Source: Nevskiaceae bacterium
GTDB taxonomy: Bacteria; Pseudomonadota; Gammaproteobacteria; Nevskiales; Nevskiaceae
DNA length: 64,000 bases
Reading direction: 5' to 3'
Assembly (NCBI GenBank): GCA_004298465.1
Contig: SCRT01000012.1
Coordinates: 124,001 to 188,000, forward strand
The position numbers and the translations under genes were made by a program. The number at the start of each line of letters is the position of its first letter. Positions within the stretch are counted from its first letter, which is position 1. Positions 43,063-51,793 of this stretch are shown piece after piece. The notes under the pieces are model-generated. The model made no database searches. It was not told where the DNA came from and saw nothing but the letters and a program-made list of their open reading frames with translations.

Positions 43063-45309
43063 ATGATCGAACTCCCTGTCCCGGACGCGGCGCTGACGGC
43101 GCTCGTCGCGAAGCTGAACCCGGCCCAGCGCGAAGCCGTGACCGCCCCGCCCGAACACCGGCTGGTGCTGGCGGGCGCGGGTTCCGGCAAGACACGGGTG
43201 CTCACGTGTCGCATCGCGTGGTTGATGAAGGCTGAGAATGTCTCGCCGTGGTCGATTTTGGCCGTCACATTCACGAACAAGGCCGCCGCGGAGATGCGCG
43301 GGCGCATCGAGAAGCTTGTGGACGTGCCGGTACGCATGCTGTGGGTCGGCACGTTTCACGGCATCGCCCACCGCCTGCTGCGCATGCACTGGCACGAGGC
43401 GGGGTTGCCGCAGAACTTCCAGATCCTCGACGCCGACGACCAGCAACGGCTGGTGAAGCGCGTGCTGCGCGGGCTGGATCTGTCGGATACCGACTGGCCG
43501 CCGCGCAAGGTGTGCGCCTTCATCAACGCCCGCAAGGAAGAAGGCGTGCGGGCGGCAGCGCTGGCTGACCAGGGCGACTACGCGCTGCGCCAGTACGCGC
43601 GGGCCTACACCGCTTACGAGGCGGCGTGCCAGCAGGCCGGGCTGGTGGATTTTACCGAGCTGCTGCTGCGCGCGCATGAACTGCTGCGCGACAACGCCCA
43701 GCTCCTGGCGCACTACCAGCGGCGCTTCCGCCACGTGCTGGTGGACGAATTCCAGGACACCAACGCGCTGCAGTACGCGTGGCTGCGCGTGCTGGTCGGC
43801 GACACCGGCACGCTGTTCGCGGTCGGCGACGACGACCAGTCGGTGTATTCATGGCGCGGCGCACGGGTGGAAAACATGCTGCACCTGAGCCGCGACTTTC
43901 CCGGCACGCAGGTGGTCCGGCTGGAGCAGAACTATCGCTCCACGGGCAACATCCTGAACGCGGCGAATGGCCTGATCGCCCGCAATTCCGGCCGCCTCGG
44001 CAAGAATCTGTGGACGGCCGACGGCGCCGGCGAGCCGATCCAGCTCTACGCCGCCTTCAACGAGGTGGACGAGGCGGAATTCATGGCCACGCGCGTTGCC
44101 GCCCACGTGGCCGAAGGCGGGCGCCACGACGACATCGCCGTGCTGTACCGCTCCAACGCCCAGTCGCGCGTGCTGGAAGAAGCGCTGCTGCGCCACCGCC
44201 TGCCGTACCGCATCCACGGCGGGCTGCGCTTCTTCGAGCGCGCCGAGATCAAGGACGCGCTCGCTTACCTGCGGCTGGTGGCCTCGCGCGACGACGACGC
44301 CGGCTTCGAACGCGCCGTGAACACGCCGCCGCGCGGCATCGGCGCCACCACGCTCGAACGTCTGCGAGGGCTGGCGCGCGGGAAACAGGTTTCCATGTGG
44401 AAAGCCGCCTGCTTCGGCCTGACGGCGCCGGGCAGGCTGCTGGGCCGGTCGGCAAACGCTGTGCAAGCCTTCTTCGACTGCGTCGAATCCCTGGATGACA
44501 GCACCCGAGGCCTGTCGCTGGCCGAACGCATGGACGCCGTGATCGAAAGCTCCGGCCTGCGCGACTACTACCGCAAGCCAGGCGACGACCAGGCCGAAGC
44601 GCGCCTGGAAAATCTCGACGAACTCATCGGCGCCTGCCGCAACTTCGAAGCCGAAGGCAGTGCGGAAGAGGACCTCGCCCCGCCGGAAGGCGCAGCCCCC
44701 GTCGACCCGCTCACGGAGTTCCTCACCCATGCCGCGCTGGAAGCCGGCGAACGGCAAGGCGGCGAAGGTCAGGACTGCGTGCAGCTGATGACGCTGCACG
44801 CTGCCAAGGGGCTGGAATTCCCGGTCGTGTTCATGGTTGGTATGGAAAACGGTCTGTTCCCCAGCCAACGCTCCGTGGACGACGGCAACCTGGAGGAAGA
44901 ACGCCGCCTGTGCTACGTCGGCATCACGCGCGCCAAGCGCCAGCTTTACCTGTCCTGTGCGGAAGTTCGGCGTCTGTATGGAAGCGAGCAGCTGGCTGCG
45001 CCGTCGCTGTTTCTCAACGAGATACCACCACAATTCATCGTCGAAGTGCGGCCGCGCATCGGCACGCGTCGGCCGCTCGCAACCACCAGCACTGCGCCGG
45101 CTGTACGCCCCGTGCCCAGGATCGCCGAACCTCCGGCAGGCGGCTTGAAGCTCGGCGACCGCGTGGAACACGCGAAATTCGGTGAAGGTACCGTCACGGA
45201 TTTCGAAGGCAGTGGCCCACGTACACGTGTGCAGGTGCGTTTCCGCACCACCGGTACGAAATGGCTGCTGCTGGCGTTGGCGAAGCTGGCGAAGCTGGCG
45301 AAGCTTTGA
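43063..45309 (+). CDS. uvrD: UvrD/PcrA-type DNA helicase II
   Basis: A 748-residue superfamily 1A helicase, active in excision and mismatch repair. Walker A is LAGAGSGKTRVL (about 35), followed by TFTNKAAAEM, Walker B with DEFQDTN (about 228), QSVYSWRGA, LEQNYRS (about 287), VLYRSNAQSR, MTLHAAKGLEFPVVF (about 570) and VGITRAKRQLYL. The C-terminus has a Tudor-like RVEHAKFGEGTV segment that binds RNA polymerase in PcrA/UvrD, followed by a short LAKLAKLAKL tail made of repeated 9-bp units. ATG 43063 is seven bases after a TACAAT -10 element, so the transcript may be nearly leaderless. Confidence 0.94.
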   Translation: MIELPVPDAALTALVAKLNPAQREAVTAPPEHRLVLAGAGSGKTRVLTCRIAWLMKAENVSPWSILAVTFTNKAAAEMRGRIEKLVDVPVRMLWVGTFHGIAHRLLRMHWHEAGLPQNFQILDADDQQRLVKRVLRGLDLSDTDWPPRKVCAFINARKEEGVRAAALADQGDYALRQYARAYTAYEAACQQAGLVDFTELLLRAHELLRDNAQLLAHYQRRFRHVLVDEFQDTNALQYAWLRVLVGDTGTLFAVGDDDQSVYSWRGARVENMLHLSRDFPGTQVVRLEQNYRSTGNILNAANGLIARNSGRLGKNLWTADGAGEPIQLYAAFNEVDEAEFMATRVAAHVAEGGRHDDIAVLYRSNAQSRVLEEALLRHRLPYRIHGGLRFFERAEIKDALAYLRLVASRDDDAGFERAVNTPPRGIGATTLERLRGLARGKQVSMWKAACFGLTAPGRLLGRSANAVQAFFDCVESLDDSTRGLSLAERMDAVIESSGLRDYYRKPGDDQAEARLENLDELIGACRNFEAEGSAEEDLAPPEGAAPVDPLTEFLTHAALEAGERQGGEGQDCVQLMTLHAAKGLEFPVVFMVGMENGLFPSQRSVDDGNLEEERRLCYVGITRAKRQLYLSCAEVRRLYGSEQLAAPSLFLNEIPPQFIVEVRPRIGTRRPLATTSTAPAVRPVPRIAEPPAGGLKLGDRVEHAKFGEGTVTDFEGSGPRTRVQVRFRTTGTKWLLLALAKLAKLAKL

Positions 45310-45689
45310 CCTCGCGGCGATGGCCGACGGGTAAAGCGTGAGCGGTGAACAGCAAGCGGTCAGCGACCGCAAAATGCGGTGCCGCAACGGGTTTTAGGCA
45401 GGCCCGTTCCTGCCCGGTGCCGATTCAGGCGCATCCTTTTCTTGTGCAGGAGCTTGCCCGCAGGCGACCGTCCGCGGTCTCGCCACTTGTCGCGTGCCAG
45501 CGGCAACCAAGCTCGGTCGCCTCCTCCCCCTGTCACCCTGCAAATGCGCGGCGGATCGCAGGGCCCCCTGTCCGGGCCAACTGTCACGCTGAACGTGGAT
45601 CCTGTGGCTCGCTTCGTTCCCGCAGAGTGGCAGGGATGAGGTGGGAACGAGCCATTGGGCATTCAGAATTGGCGTGCCTTGCACGCCGC
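45310..45689. other. Intergenic region without genes
   Basis: No convincing coding frame exists in 45310-45689. Two small hairpins stand out: GCGGTC 45357-45362 with GACCGC 45365-45370, and GGCAGG 45397-45402 with CCTGCC 45409-45414. Neither is followed by a T-run, so a terminator for uvrD is not demonstrated. uvrD and the gene at 45690-46292 converge here. Confidence 0.6.
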
Positions 45690-46292
45690 TTACCGGTCGC
45701 CCAGCGCTTCCACTGCGGTGAGATCCAGCCCGCGTTCGGCTTTTCCGGTTACGGGCGACAGGGGCGGGTGGGCGCGCCGGTCGGGGTCGAAGGTGGCGAC
45801 ATCGACGCCGATGTTCCCGACTTCGAATTGCGTGAGCGGGATGATACGCGTGTCGCCGCCGGCGAAGCGATAGTCGCGGTCGCCTTGCCGGCAGCGGATG
45901 CCGCGATCTTCCAGGAAGATGTCGACCATTTCGGCGGTTTCCGCGAAAGCCTGAAGCTGCACGCGGTGGCTGTCGGTGACGGCACCGCTGGGCAGTGCGC
46001 CGACCAGCCGCGGGTCGTAGCTGGCCAGCAGGCGCATGGCCTGGAGCGCGGCGTGGCGCATGGCGGCGAGCCGTTCGCGGTAGCGCGCGCCGCCGAACAG
46101 CCGCTGGTACTCCACGACGGCGTCGCGGATGCTGAGATTGTCCGGCAGGGCCGCGGTGCGGAGCGACCCGCCCAGCCGTTGGGCAGCTTTCAGCTTCGCG
46201 GCTCGGTAGTCCACCAGCGCTTCACGGCAGATGATCCGCGCGGCCTCGAACGCCAGCCCTTGGTGGCTGGGTACGGCGGTCGGGTGGGTCAT
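45690..46292 (-). CDS. Conserved protein of unknown function in the mrcA operon
   Basis: A 200-residue cytoplasmic protein: an N-terminal helix with ARIICREALVDYRAAKLKAAQRLG, a middle part RDAVVEYQRLFGGARYRERLAAMRHAALQAMRLLASYDPRLVGALPSGA (in outline), then DSHRVQLQAFAETAEMVDIFLEDRGI and beta-rich sequence. The stretch after residue 100 resembles a degenerate nucleotidyltransferase fold, but the usual GS and DxD pair are not clear, so I make no functional call. ATG 46292 follows GGGAACC. It starts 12 bp after the mrcA stop, so the two are co-transcribed. Confidence 0.7.
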   Translation of the reverse strand: MTHPTAVPSHQGLAFEAARIICREALVDYRAAKLKAAQRLGGSLRTAALPDNLSIRDAVVEYQRLFGGARYRERLAAMRHAALQAMRLLASYDPRLVGALPSGAVTDSHRVQLQAFAETAEMVDIFLEDRGIRCRQGDRDYRFAGGDTRIIPLTQFEVGNIGVDVATFDPDRRAHPPLSPVTGKAERGLDLTAVEALGDR

Positions 46293-46304
46293 CGTGGTTC
46301 CCGA

Positions 46305-48731
46305 TCAGTACAAGAGTTCGGCAGGCGCCGACTCCGGGGAAACGGCGCTGCGCATGGGCGGCAGGCGGTTGGACTGGACGATTTCGCTCATGGCCCCCGG
46401 CGTCCCGTCCGGGACCTGTTCGCCGGTCTTCGGGTCGATGAGGATGGCGGTGATGCCGGGTGGCCTGGGCAGAGTCGCTTCCGGGACACCGGCCAGTGCG
46501 TGTTTCATGAATGCCATCCAGATCGGCAGTGCCGCCTTGGCGCCGAATTCTCCCTTGCCGAGACTGGCGGGCTGGTCGAAGCCCACCCACGCCACAGCGA
46601 CGAGGCCGGGCGTGTAGCCGTTGAACCAGGCATCCGTGTAGTCATTCGTGGTGCCGGTCTTGCCGTGCAGGTCCTGGCGGCCGAGCGCTGCAGCGGCGTG
46701 GCCGGTTCCACCCGAGATGACACTGGCGAGCAGGCTGTTGATCAGGTAGTCCGTCACTGGCGAGAGCGTGCGCGGCGCCGTGCCGCCCTTGCTGGTGGTG
46801 ACAGTGCGCGCGGTGGCCGGCATGGCGGGCGAAGTGCTGCCCGCTGGCACGACCAGCGGCGCGTTGGGGTCGAGCGCGGCGGCGTCGGAAGTGTCCACGC
46901 ACGTCGGGCAAGCGACGGCGGGCGTCGCCTTGAACAGGTCGCTGCCGTCCTGGGCCTGGATGCGCTGGATGAGGTAGGGGTCGATGAGGAAGCCACCATT
47001 GGCGAACACCGCGTAGCCGCGAGCCTGTTCAAGCGGCGTGAACCCGGCAGTGCCGAGCGCGGCCGTGAGGTTGGCCGGGATGCGGTCGACGGGAACGCCG
47101 AAACGGGTCGCGACGAAATGGCGCATGTAGCCGACGCCGACGCTGCGCAGGATGCGGATCGACACCAGGTTCACCGACTTCATCAGCGCGGTGCGCATGC
47201 GCATCGGTCCGTTGAACTTGCCGTTGTCGTTCTGCGGCCGCCATGGGTTCAGCGCGGCGTCGGCGGTGAACGCCACGATCGGGGCGTCGAGAAAAGTGGA
47301 GGCCGGGGTATAGCCTTTTGCCAGCGCCGAGGTGTAGAGGTAAGGCTTGAAGCCGCTGCCGAGCTGGCGTTGGGCCTGGGTCGCGCGGTTGAACTTGTTG
47401 GCGTAGAAATCGAAGCCGCCGACCAGCGCGCGGATGGCGCCGTCCTTCGGGTCCAGTGCCACGAGCGCGGCCTGGGCGCGGGGGATCTGCACGAGTTTCC
47501 AGCTGTTGCCGTCTCGCAGCAGACGCACGACGGCGCCGGGCTTCAGCGTTGGCCGCGCGGACTTCAGGGCCCAGCTGAAGGCTGCGGCGTCAAGCGTTGC
47601 CCGGCCCGCCGGTGTCTGCACGACGAGGCGGTTGGGTGCGACGCTGACGATGGCCGCAGCCACCAGCCCGCCGACCGTGTCGTAGTCCTGCAGCGCGGCG
47701 ATCACATCGGGGTCGTCCGCGTGCGACAGGCGGGCCGTCAGATCCGCCGACAGCTGCGCTTCCGGGCCGTCATAGCTATGGCGCTGGGTATAGGCGAGCA
47801 GCCCGGCGCGTACCGCGGCGACGGCGGCGGCCTGGTCCTTCGATTCCAGCGTGGTGTACACGTGCATGCCGGAGGTGTAGGCCGCATCGCCGTACTGGGC
47901 GACGACCTGGGCACGCGCGAGTTCCGCGCCGTAGCTGGCGTCGACATGGGTCTGCACGGTATGCAGGTGGGACACGACGGGTTGTTCCAGAGCGTGTTTG
48001 AAATCCGCCTTGCTGATCCAGCCCACGTCGCGCAGGCGCCCCAGCACGTAGTCGCGGCGTATCTTCGCACGGGCCGGGTTGGTGGCGGGGTTGTCGGTGG
48101 ACGGCGCCTTGGGCAACCCGGCCAGCGTCGCCATCTCGCTGAGGTTGAGGGCGTCCACGGATTTGCCGTAGTAGACGTGGGCGGCGGCGGCCACCCCGTA
48201 GGCGTGATGGCCCAGGAAGACGCGGTTCAGGTACAGCGTCAGGATCTGCTTCTTGCTCAGCGTCTTCTCGATGCGCTGGGCCAGCAGGATCTCCTTGATC
48301 TTGCGGGTGTAGGTCTTTTCCGGTGACAGGAACAGCCCACGTGCGAGCTGCATGGTGATGGTGGACCCACCCTGTTTTTTCTGGCCAGTCGTTGCCAGCA
48401 CCAGCGCGGCCCGCGCGAGGCCGGGGAAGTCCACCGCGCCATGCTGGAAAAAGTCGCTGTCCTCGGCCGCCAGGAACGCTTCCCACAACGGCTTGGGGAT
48501 GGCCTCGAAAGTCAGTGGCCGGCGCCGTTCGGCGCCGAATTCGCCGATCAGCTCGCCGTCTGCCGTATAGATGCGCAACGGTTCGCCGAGCTGGATGTCC
48601 TGCAGATCGGACACTGTCGGCAGGTCGGCACTGTAATGATCCCTGGCGATTTCGTAAGCGATCCAGCCGCCTGCCGCGCCCAGGGCACACAGGACGATCA
48701 AGCCGATGGCGATGCGCGTCGCAATTTTCAA
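46305..48731 (-). CDS. mrcA: Penicillin-binding protein 1A, bifunctional
   Basis: An 808-residue class A PBP that polymerises and crosslinks peptidoglycan. After one membrane helix (IAIGLIVLCALGAAGGWIAYEIA) come the glycosyltransferase domain with AAEDSDFFQHGAVDF and GGSTITMQLARGLFL, the ODP/OB insertion at about 290-410, and the transpeptidase domain with SGFK (active-site Ser), KSVN and HGKTGTTND. The start is uncertain: TTG 48731 begins the expected sequence, and TTG 48800 would add 23 atypical residues. It is divergent from pilM as in Pseudomonas and Xanthomonas. Confidence 0.93.
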   Translation of the reverse strand: MKIATRIAIGLIVLCALGAAGGWIAYEIARDHYSADLPTVSDLQDIQLGEPLRIYTADGELIGEFGAERRRPLTFEAIPKPLWEAFLAAEDSDFFQHGAVDFPGLARAALVLATTGQKKQGGSTITMQLARGLFLSPEKTYTRKIKEILLAQRIEKTLSKKQILTLYLNRVFLGHHAYGVAAAAHVYYGKSVDALNLSEMATLAGLPKAPSTDNPATNPARAKIRRDYVLGRLRDVGWISKADFKHALEQPVVSHLHTVQTHVDASYGAELARAQVVAQYGDAAYTSGMHVYTTLESKDQAAAVAAVRAGLLAYTQRHSYDGPEAQLSADLTARLSHADDPDVIAALQDYDTVGGLVAAAIVSVAPNRLVVQTPAGRATLDAAAFSWALKSARPTLKPGAVVRLLRDGNSWKLVQIPRAQAALVALDPKDGAIRALVGGFDFYANKFNRATQAQRQLGSGFKPYLYTSALAKGYTPASTFLDAPIVAFTADAALNPWRPQNDNGKFNGPMRMRTALMKSVNLVSIRILRSVGVGYMRHFVATRFGVPVDRIPANLTAALGTAGFTPLEQARGYAVFANGGFLIDPYLIQRIQAQDGSDLFKATPAVACPTCVDTSDAAALDPNAPLVVPAGSTSPAMPATARTVTTSKGGTAPRTLSPVTDYLINSLLASVISGGTGHAAAALGRQDLHGKTGTTNDYTDAWFNGYTPGLVAVAWVGFDQPASLGKGEFGAKAALPIWMAFMKHALAGVPEATLPRPPGITAILIDPKTGEQVPDGTPGAMSEIVQSNRLPPMRSAVSPESAPAELLY

Positions 48732-48807
48732 GTTGGAGGCTGTTCGAGGCAATCGTGGGTGGCAGGCTTTATCGCTCAACTCAATGGCTTGCCAAGGCAA
48801 GTTAGAG

Positions 48808-48835
48808 TTGCGGATGAAGGCCCTTGCGCTATATT
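48808..48835 (+). promoter_or_regulatory. Promoter of the pilMNOPQ operon
   Basis: TTGCGG at 48808-48813 and TATATT at 48830-48835 are spaced by 16 bases and point toward pilM, whose start is 62 bases downstream. Transcription would begin near 48842. The mrcA promoter should lie in the same gap but cannot be placed. Confidence 0.5.
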
Positions 48836-48897
48836 AGCGAGACGATGGGGGTCCGGATGCGGATTGATCGCGAAGGTCCTTGGGGGAATTGTAAATC

Positions 48898-49992
48898 ATG
48901 ACGCTGCTTCCTTCGCTGTTTGGCACTCGGCCGCGAGCACTGCTCGGCGTGGATATCGGATCCAGCGCCGTGAAAGTGCTGCAGCTTGGCCGGCGGGGCC
49001 GCGGTTACGGTGTGGAAGCCTGCGCGGTCGAGCCGATGCCCGCGAATGCGGTGGCCGACGATGGCCAGATCCCCGACCCCGAGCGCGTGGCCGATGTCGT
49101 GCGCCGTGCGGTGGCCCGCGCCGGAACGGGCGTGCGGGATGTGGCGCTGGCAATGCCGACGACGCTGGTGATCGACAAGCGGATCAACCTTGCGGCCGGC
49201 TTGCGGGAGGCAGATATGGAGGAGCAGATCCGCGCCGAGGCGGATCAGCACATCTCGTTTCCACTGGCGGAGGTGGATCTCGATTTCACGCGCCTCGGCC
49301 GGGCGCCGGGCGACGATACCAGCGCCGAGGTTCTGCTCGTTGCGTGCCGCAAGGAGCATGTGGAAGCGCGTGTGGTGGCGGCGGAGATCGCCGGGCTGCA
49401 CGTGCGCGTGGTCGATGTCGAGACTTATGCCCTGGCCGGAGCCAGCGAGATCCTGCGCGACCAGCTGCCGGATTTCGGCGTTGGGCACACGGTGGCTGTC
49501 ATCGACCTGGGGGCGGCTACGCTGTCGATGCTCGTGCTGCACAACGGGGTCTGGGCGTACTCGCACGACCAGACTTTCGGCGGCCAACAGCTCACGGGGG
49601 AGATCGCCCGTGTGTGCGGAGTGACGCCCGAGGAAGCGGAAAAAATCAAGTGCGGAGAAGCGCTGCCGGAGGCCGTGACAGCGGAAGTCCTGCCGCGCTT
49701 CTATGACGATTTCGCGCAGCAGATCCAGCGCGCCATGCAGTATTACTACGCGAATCCCGGCACGGCGCGCGATGCCGTGATCGATGTCATCATCTTGGCC
49801 GGTGGCAGCGCGCGGATTCCGCACCTGGCGGAGGCTGTGACCGAGCGTCTGAAACTCCCGGTCCAACCGGCCGAACCGTTCCGCAGCATGCCGATGGCGA
49901 CGCGCGTGCGCGGCAAGCAGGTGCAGGCCGATGGTCCGGCGTTGCTGGTGGCGGCAGGGCTTGCGCTGCGCGCTTTCGACGAGCCGGACTGA
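48898..49992 (+). CDS. pilM: Type IV pilus assembly ATPase-like protein PilM
   Basis: A 364-residue actin-like cytoplasmic protein. The nucleotide-binding phosphate 1 motif is LLGVDIGSSAVKVLQL (about 16), phosphate 2 is VAVIDLGAATLSMLVL (about 198), and the adenosine motif is IILAGGSARIPHL (about 298). PilM binds the N-terminus of PilN and links the secretin alignment subcomplex to the inner membrane. ATG 48898 follows TTGGGGGAA. First gene of pilMNOPQ; nine bases separate it from pilN. Length is a little above the Pseudomonas protein. Confidence 0.95.
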   Translation: MTLLPSLFGTRPRALLGVDIGSSAVKVLQLGRRGRGYGVEACAVEPMPANAVADDGQIPDPERVADVVRRAVARAGTGVRDVALAMPTTLVIDKRINLAAGLREADMEEQIRAEADQHISFPLAEVDLDFTRLGRAPGDDTSAEVLLVACRKEHVEARVVAAEIAGLHVRVVDVETYALAGASEILRDQLPDFGVGHTVAVIDLGAATLSMLVLHNGVWAYSHDQTFGGQQLTGEIARVCGVTPEEAEKIKCGEALPEAVTAEVLPRFYDDFAQQIQRAMQYYYANPGTARDAVIDVIILAGGSARIPHLAEAVTERLKLPVQPAEPFRSMPMATRVRGKQVQADGPALLVAAGLALRAFDEPD

Positions 49993-50001
49993 GGCCCCTG
50001 G

Positions 50002-50586
50002 ATGACGATCCACATCAATCTGCTGGATTGGCGCGCACAGCGACGGGAGCGGCGGCGCAAGCAGTTCCTGTCGATGATCGGGGCCGTTGCCGTGCTTGCG
50101 GCGGTACTGGCGCTCGGGGTGTCCTGGGGGATCAACGCGCGCGTTGACAACCAGCAGGACCGTAATGCCTACCTGAAGCAGCAGATCACGCAGGCCGATC
50201 GGGAGATCGCCGAAATCAAGGACCTGACGCAGGTGCGCGACAACCTGATCGCGCGCATGCATGTCATCGAAGACCTGCAGCAGGACCGCTCGGAAACCGT
50301 CCATTTCTTCGACGAGCTGGTCGCCACCCTGCCGCCTGGCGTGTACCTCACGTCCGTCAAGCAGACAGCATCAGGAAGTGTCACGCTCGTCGGCGTGGCG
50401 GAGTCCAATGCCCGCGTTTCCGAGTACATGAAGCAGCTCGATGCCAGCCCGTGGTTCGACAATCCGCGCCTCGTAGTCATCAAGACCAGCGACAAGAACC
50501 GCAACCGGCGTTCGGACTTCACGTTGATGGTCAACAACGCGCACCCGGTGCCGCCCAAGCAGCCGGGCGCGGAGGCGGGCCCGTGA
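50002..50586 (+). CDS. pilN: Type IV pilus inner-membrane protein PilN
   Basis: A 194-residue inner-membrane protein. The N-terminal cytoplasmic tail HINLLDWRAQRRERRRKQFL contains the conserved INLLxWR motif that binds PilM. One helix (MIGAVAVLAAVLALGVSWGI, about 28-48) and a coiled-coil periplasmic stretch (about 55-100) lead to a small ferredoxin-like domain with LPPGVYLTSVKQ. It forms a heterodimer with PilO. Its stop overlaps the pilO GTG. All expected features are present. Confidence 0.95.
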   Translation: MTIHINLLDWRAQRRERRRKQFLSMIGAVAVLAAVLALGVSWGINARVDNQQDRNAYLKQQITQADREIAEIKDLTQVRDNLIARMHVIEDLQQDRSETVHFFDELVATLPPGVYLTSVKQTASGSVTLVGVAESNARVSEYMKQLDASPWFDNPRLVVIKTSDKNRNRRSDFTLMVNNAHPVPPKQPGAEAGP

Positions 50587-51242
50587 AGAAGATCGACCTG
50601 CAGGCGGCATGGGACGAGCTGCAAGGGCTCGACTGGAAGAACATCGGCGCCTGGTCGCAGTGGGTGTACTACTTTTTCTGCGGACTCGCGGCGGCGGCGA
50701 TCTTCCTCGCGGCGTGGTACTTCAAGTGGTCGCCGGATCTGGAGACGCTCAAGGGCGCGCAGCACCAGGAGCAGCAGCTCAAGCGCGATTTCAGCGCCAA
50801 GGCCGCGAAAGCCGCTGCGCTGCCACTCTACAAGACGCAGCTCGAACAGATGAAGAAGGACTTCGGCTTCATGCTGAAGCAGTTGCCGGGGCAGAGCGAG
50901 ATCGCGAACCTGCTCAACGACATTTCGCAGGCCCGCGTGGCGTCCGGGCTCAAGGAAGAGCTGTTCCAGCCGCAGCCCGAAGTCACCAAGGACTTCTATG
51001 CCGTGGTCCCGAACCAGATCATCGTGACGGGAACCTTCGAGCAGATGGCGGATTTCGTCAGCGCCGTGGCGGCGCTGTCGCGCATCGTGACGATCGACTC
51101 CATAGACCTGACGCCGGCGGGCGACAAGGCGCCACCAAACGAGCTGCGCATGAGCGCGCTAGCGAAGACCTACCGCTACCTGAGCGATGAGGAAACGCAA
51201 AAGGCCGCGAAGGAAGCGAAGCTCAAGGAGCGGCGGCGATGA
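50583..51242 (+). CDS. pilO: Type IV pilus inner-membrane protein PilO
   Basis: A 219-residue partner of PilN. After an N-terminal cytoplasmic stretch (DWKNIGAWSQW) comes one helix (about 30-48), a coiled coil (about 55-105: HQEQQLKRDFSAKAAKAAAL), then the domain with QMKKDFGFMLKQLPGQSEIANLLNDIS typical of PilO. The C-terminus is Lys/Arg-rich. GTG 50583 overlaps the pilN stop, and its own stop overlaps pilP (ATGA). The PilN-PilO pair aligns the secretin with the motor. Confidence 0.94.
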   Translation: MKKIDLQAAWDELQGLDWKNIGAWSQWVYYFFCGLAAAAIFLAAWYFKWSPDLETLKGAQHQEQQLKRDFSAKAAKAAALPLYKTQLEQMKKDFGFMLKQLPGQSEIANLLNDISQARVASGLKEELFQPQPEVTKDFYAVVPNQIIVTGTFEQMADFVSAVAALSRIVTIDSIDLTPAGDKAPPNELRMSALAKTYRYLSDEETQKAAKEAKLKERRR

Positions 51243-51778
51243 CTGGGGGGCGTGCGGCAGCTCTTGCGGCGGCGGTGCTGGCGACGCTGGCGCTGGGCGC
51301 CTGTGGCAGCAACCTGAATGATCTGCAGGCGTTCGTCGCCAAGGCGCGCGCCCAGAAAGTCACGCAGATTCCACCCATCCCGCACATGACCCCGTACCAG
51401 GTGTTCAGCTACGCCCAGGCCGGGCGGCGCGATCCCTTTGTTCCCGACCAGCCGAGCACGGAGCTGGCGCGCACCGGTGCGACCGACAACGGCATCCAGC
51501 CGGACCTGAACCGGCCCCGGCAGGCGCTGGAACAATTTCCGCTGGATGCCTTGCGCATGGTCGGTACCCTGACCTTCGCGGGCGTGCAGTACGCGCTTGT
51601 TTCGGCGCCGGACGACGTCGTGCACCGCGTGACGGTGGGGAACTACATGGGCCAAGACTATGGGCGCGTCGTGAACGTCACGCCGGTGGCGATCGACCTG
51701 ATCGAGACCGTCCCGGACGGTTTTGGCGGCTGGCAGCACAAATCCACGAAACTTGCGTTGGCGAGCGAAGCGCGCTAG
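51239..51778 (+). CDS. pilP: Type IV pilus lipoprotein PilP
   Basis: A 179-residue lipoprotein. The lipobox is LALGACGS (Cys about 22). The extended linker includes YQVFSYAQAGRRDPF, the segment that lies along PilN/PilO, and the C-terminal beta domain VGTLTFAGVQYALVSAPDDVVHRVTVGNYMGQDYG (in parts) binds PilQ. It starts with ATGA inside the pilO stop. No unusual changes. pilQ begins 15 bases after its stop codon. Confidence 0.94.
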   Translation: MTGGRAAALAAAVLATLALGACGSNLNDLQAFVAKARAQKVTQIPPIPHMTPYQVFSYAQAGRRDPFVPDQPSTELARTGATDNGIQPDLNRPRQALEQFPLDALRMVGTLTFAGVQYALVSAPDDVVHRVTVGNYMGQDYGRVVNVTPVAIDLIETVPDGFGGWQHKSTKLALASEAR

Positions 51779-51793
51779 CCGGGGAAATACGTC

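Noticed and set aside
45345..48326. A 993-codon open frame on the + strand
   Set aside because: Antisense to the conserved mrcA and its co-operonic gene; no domain recognised.
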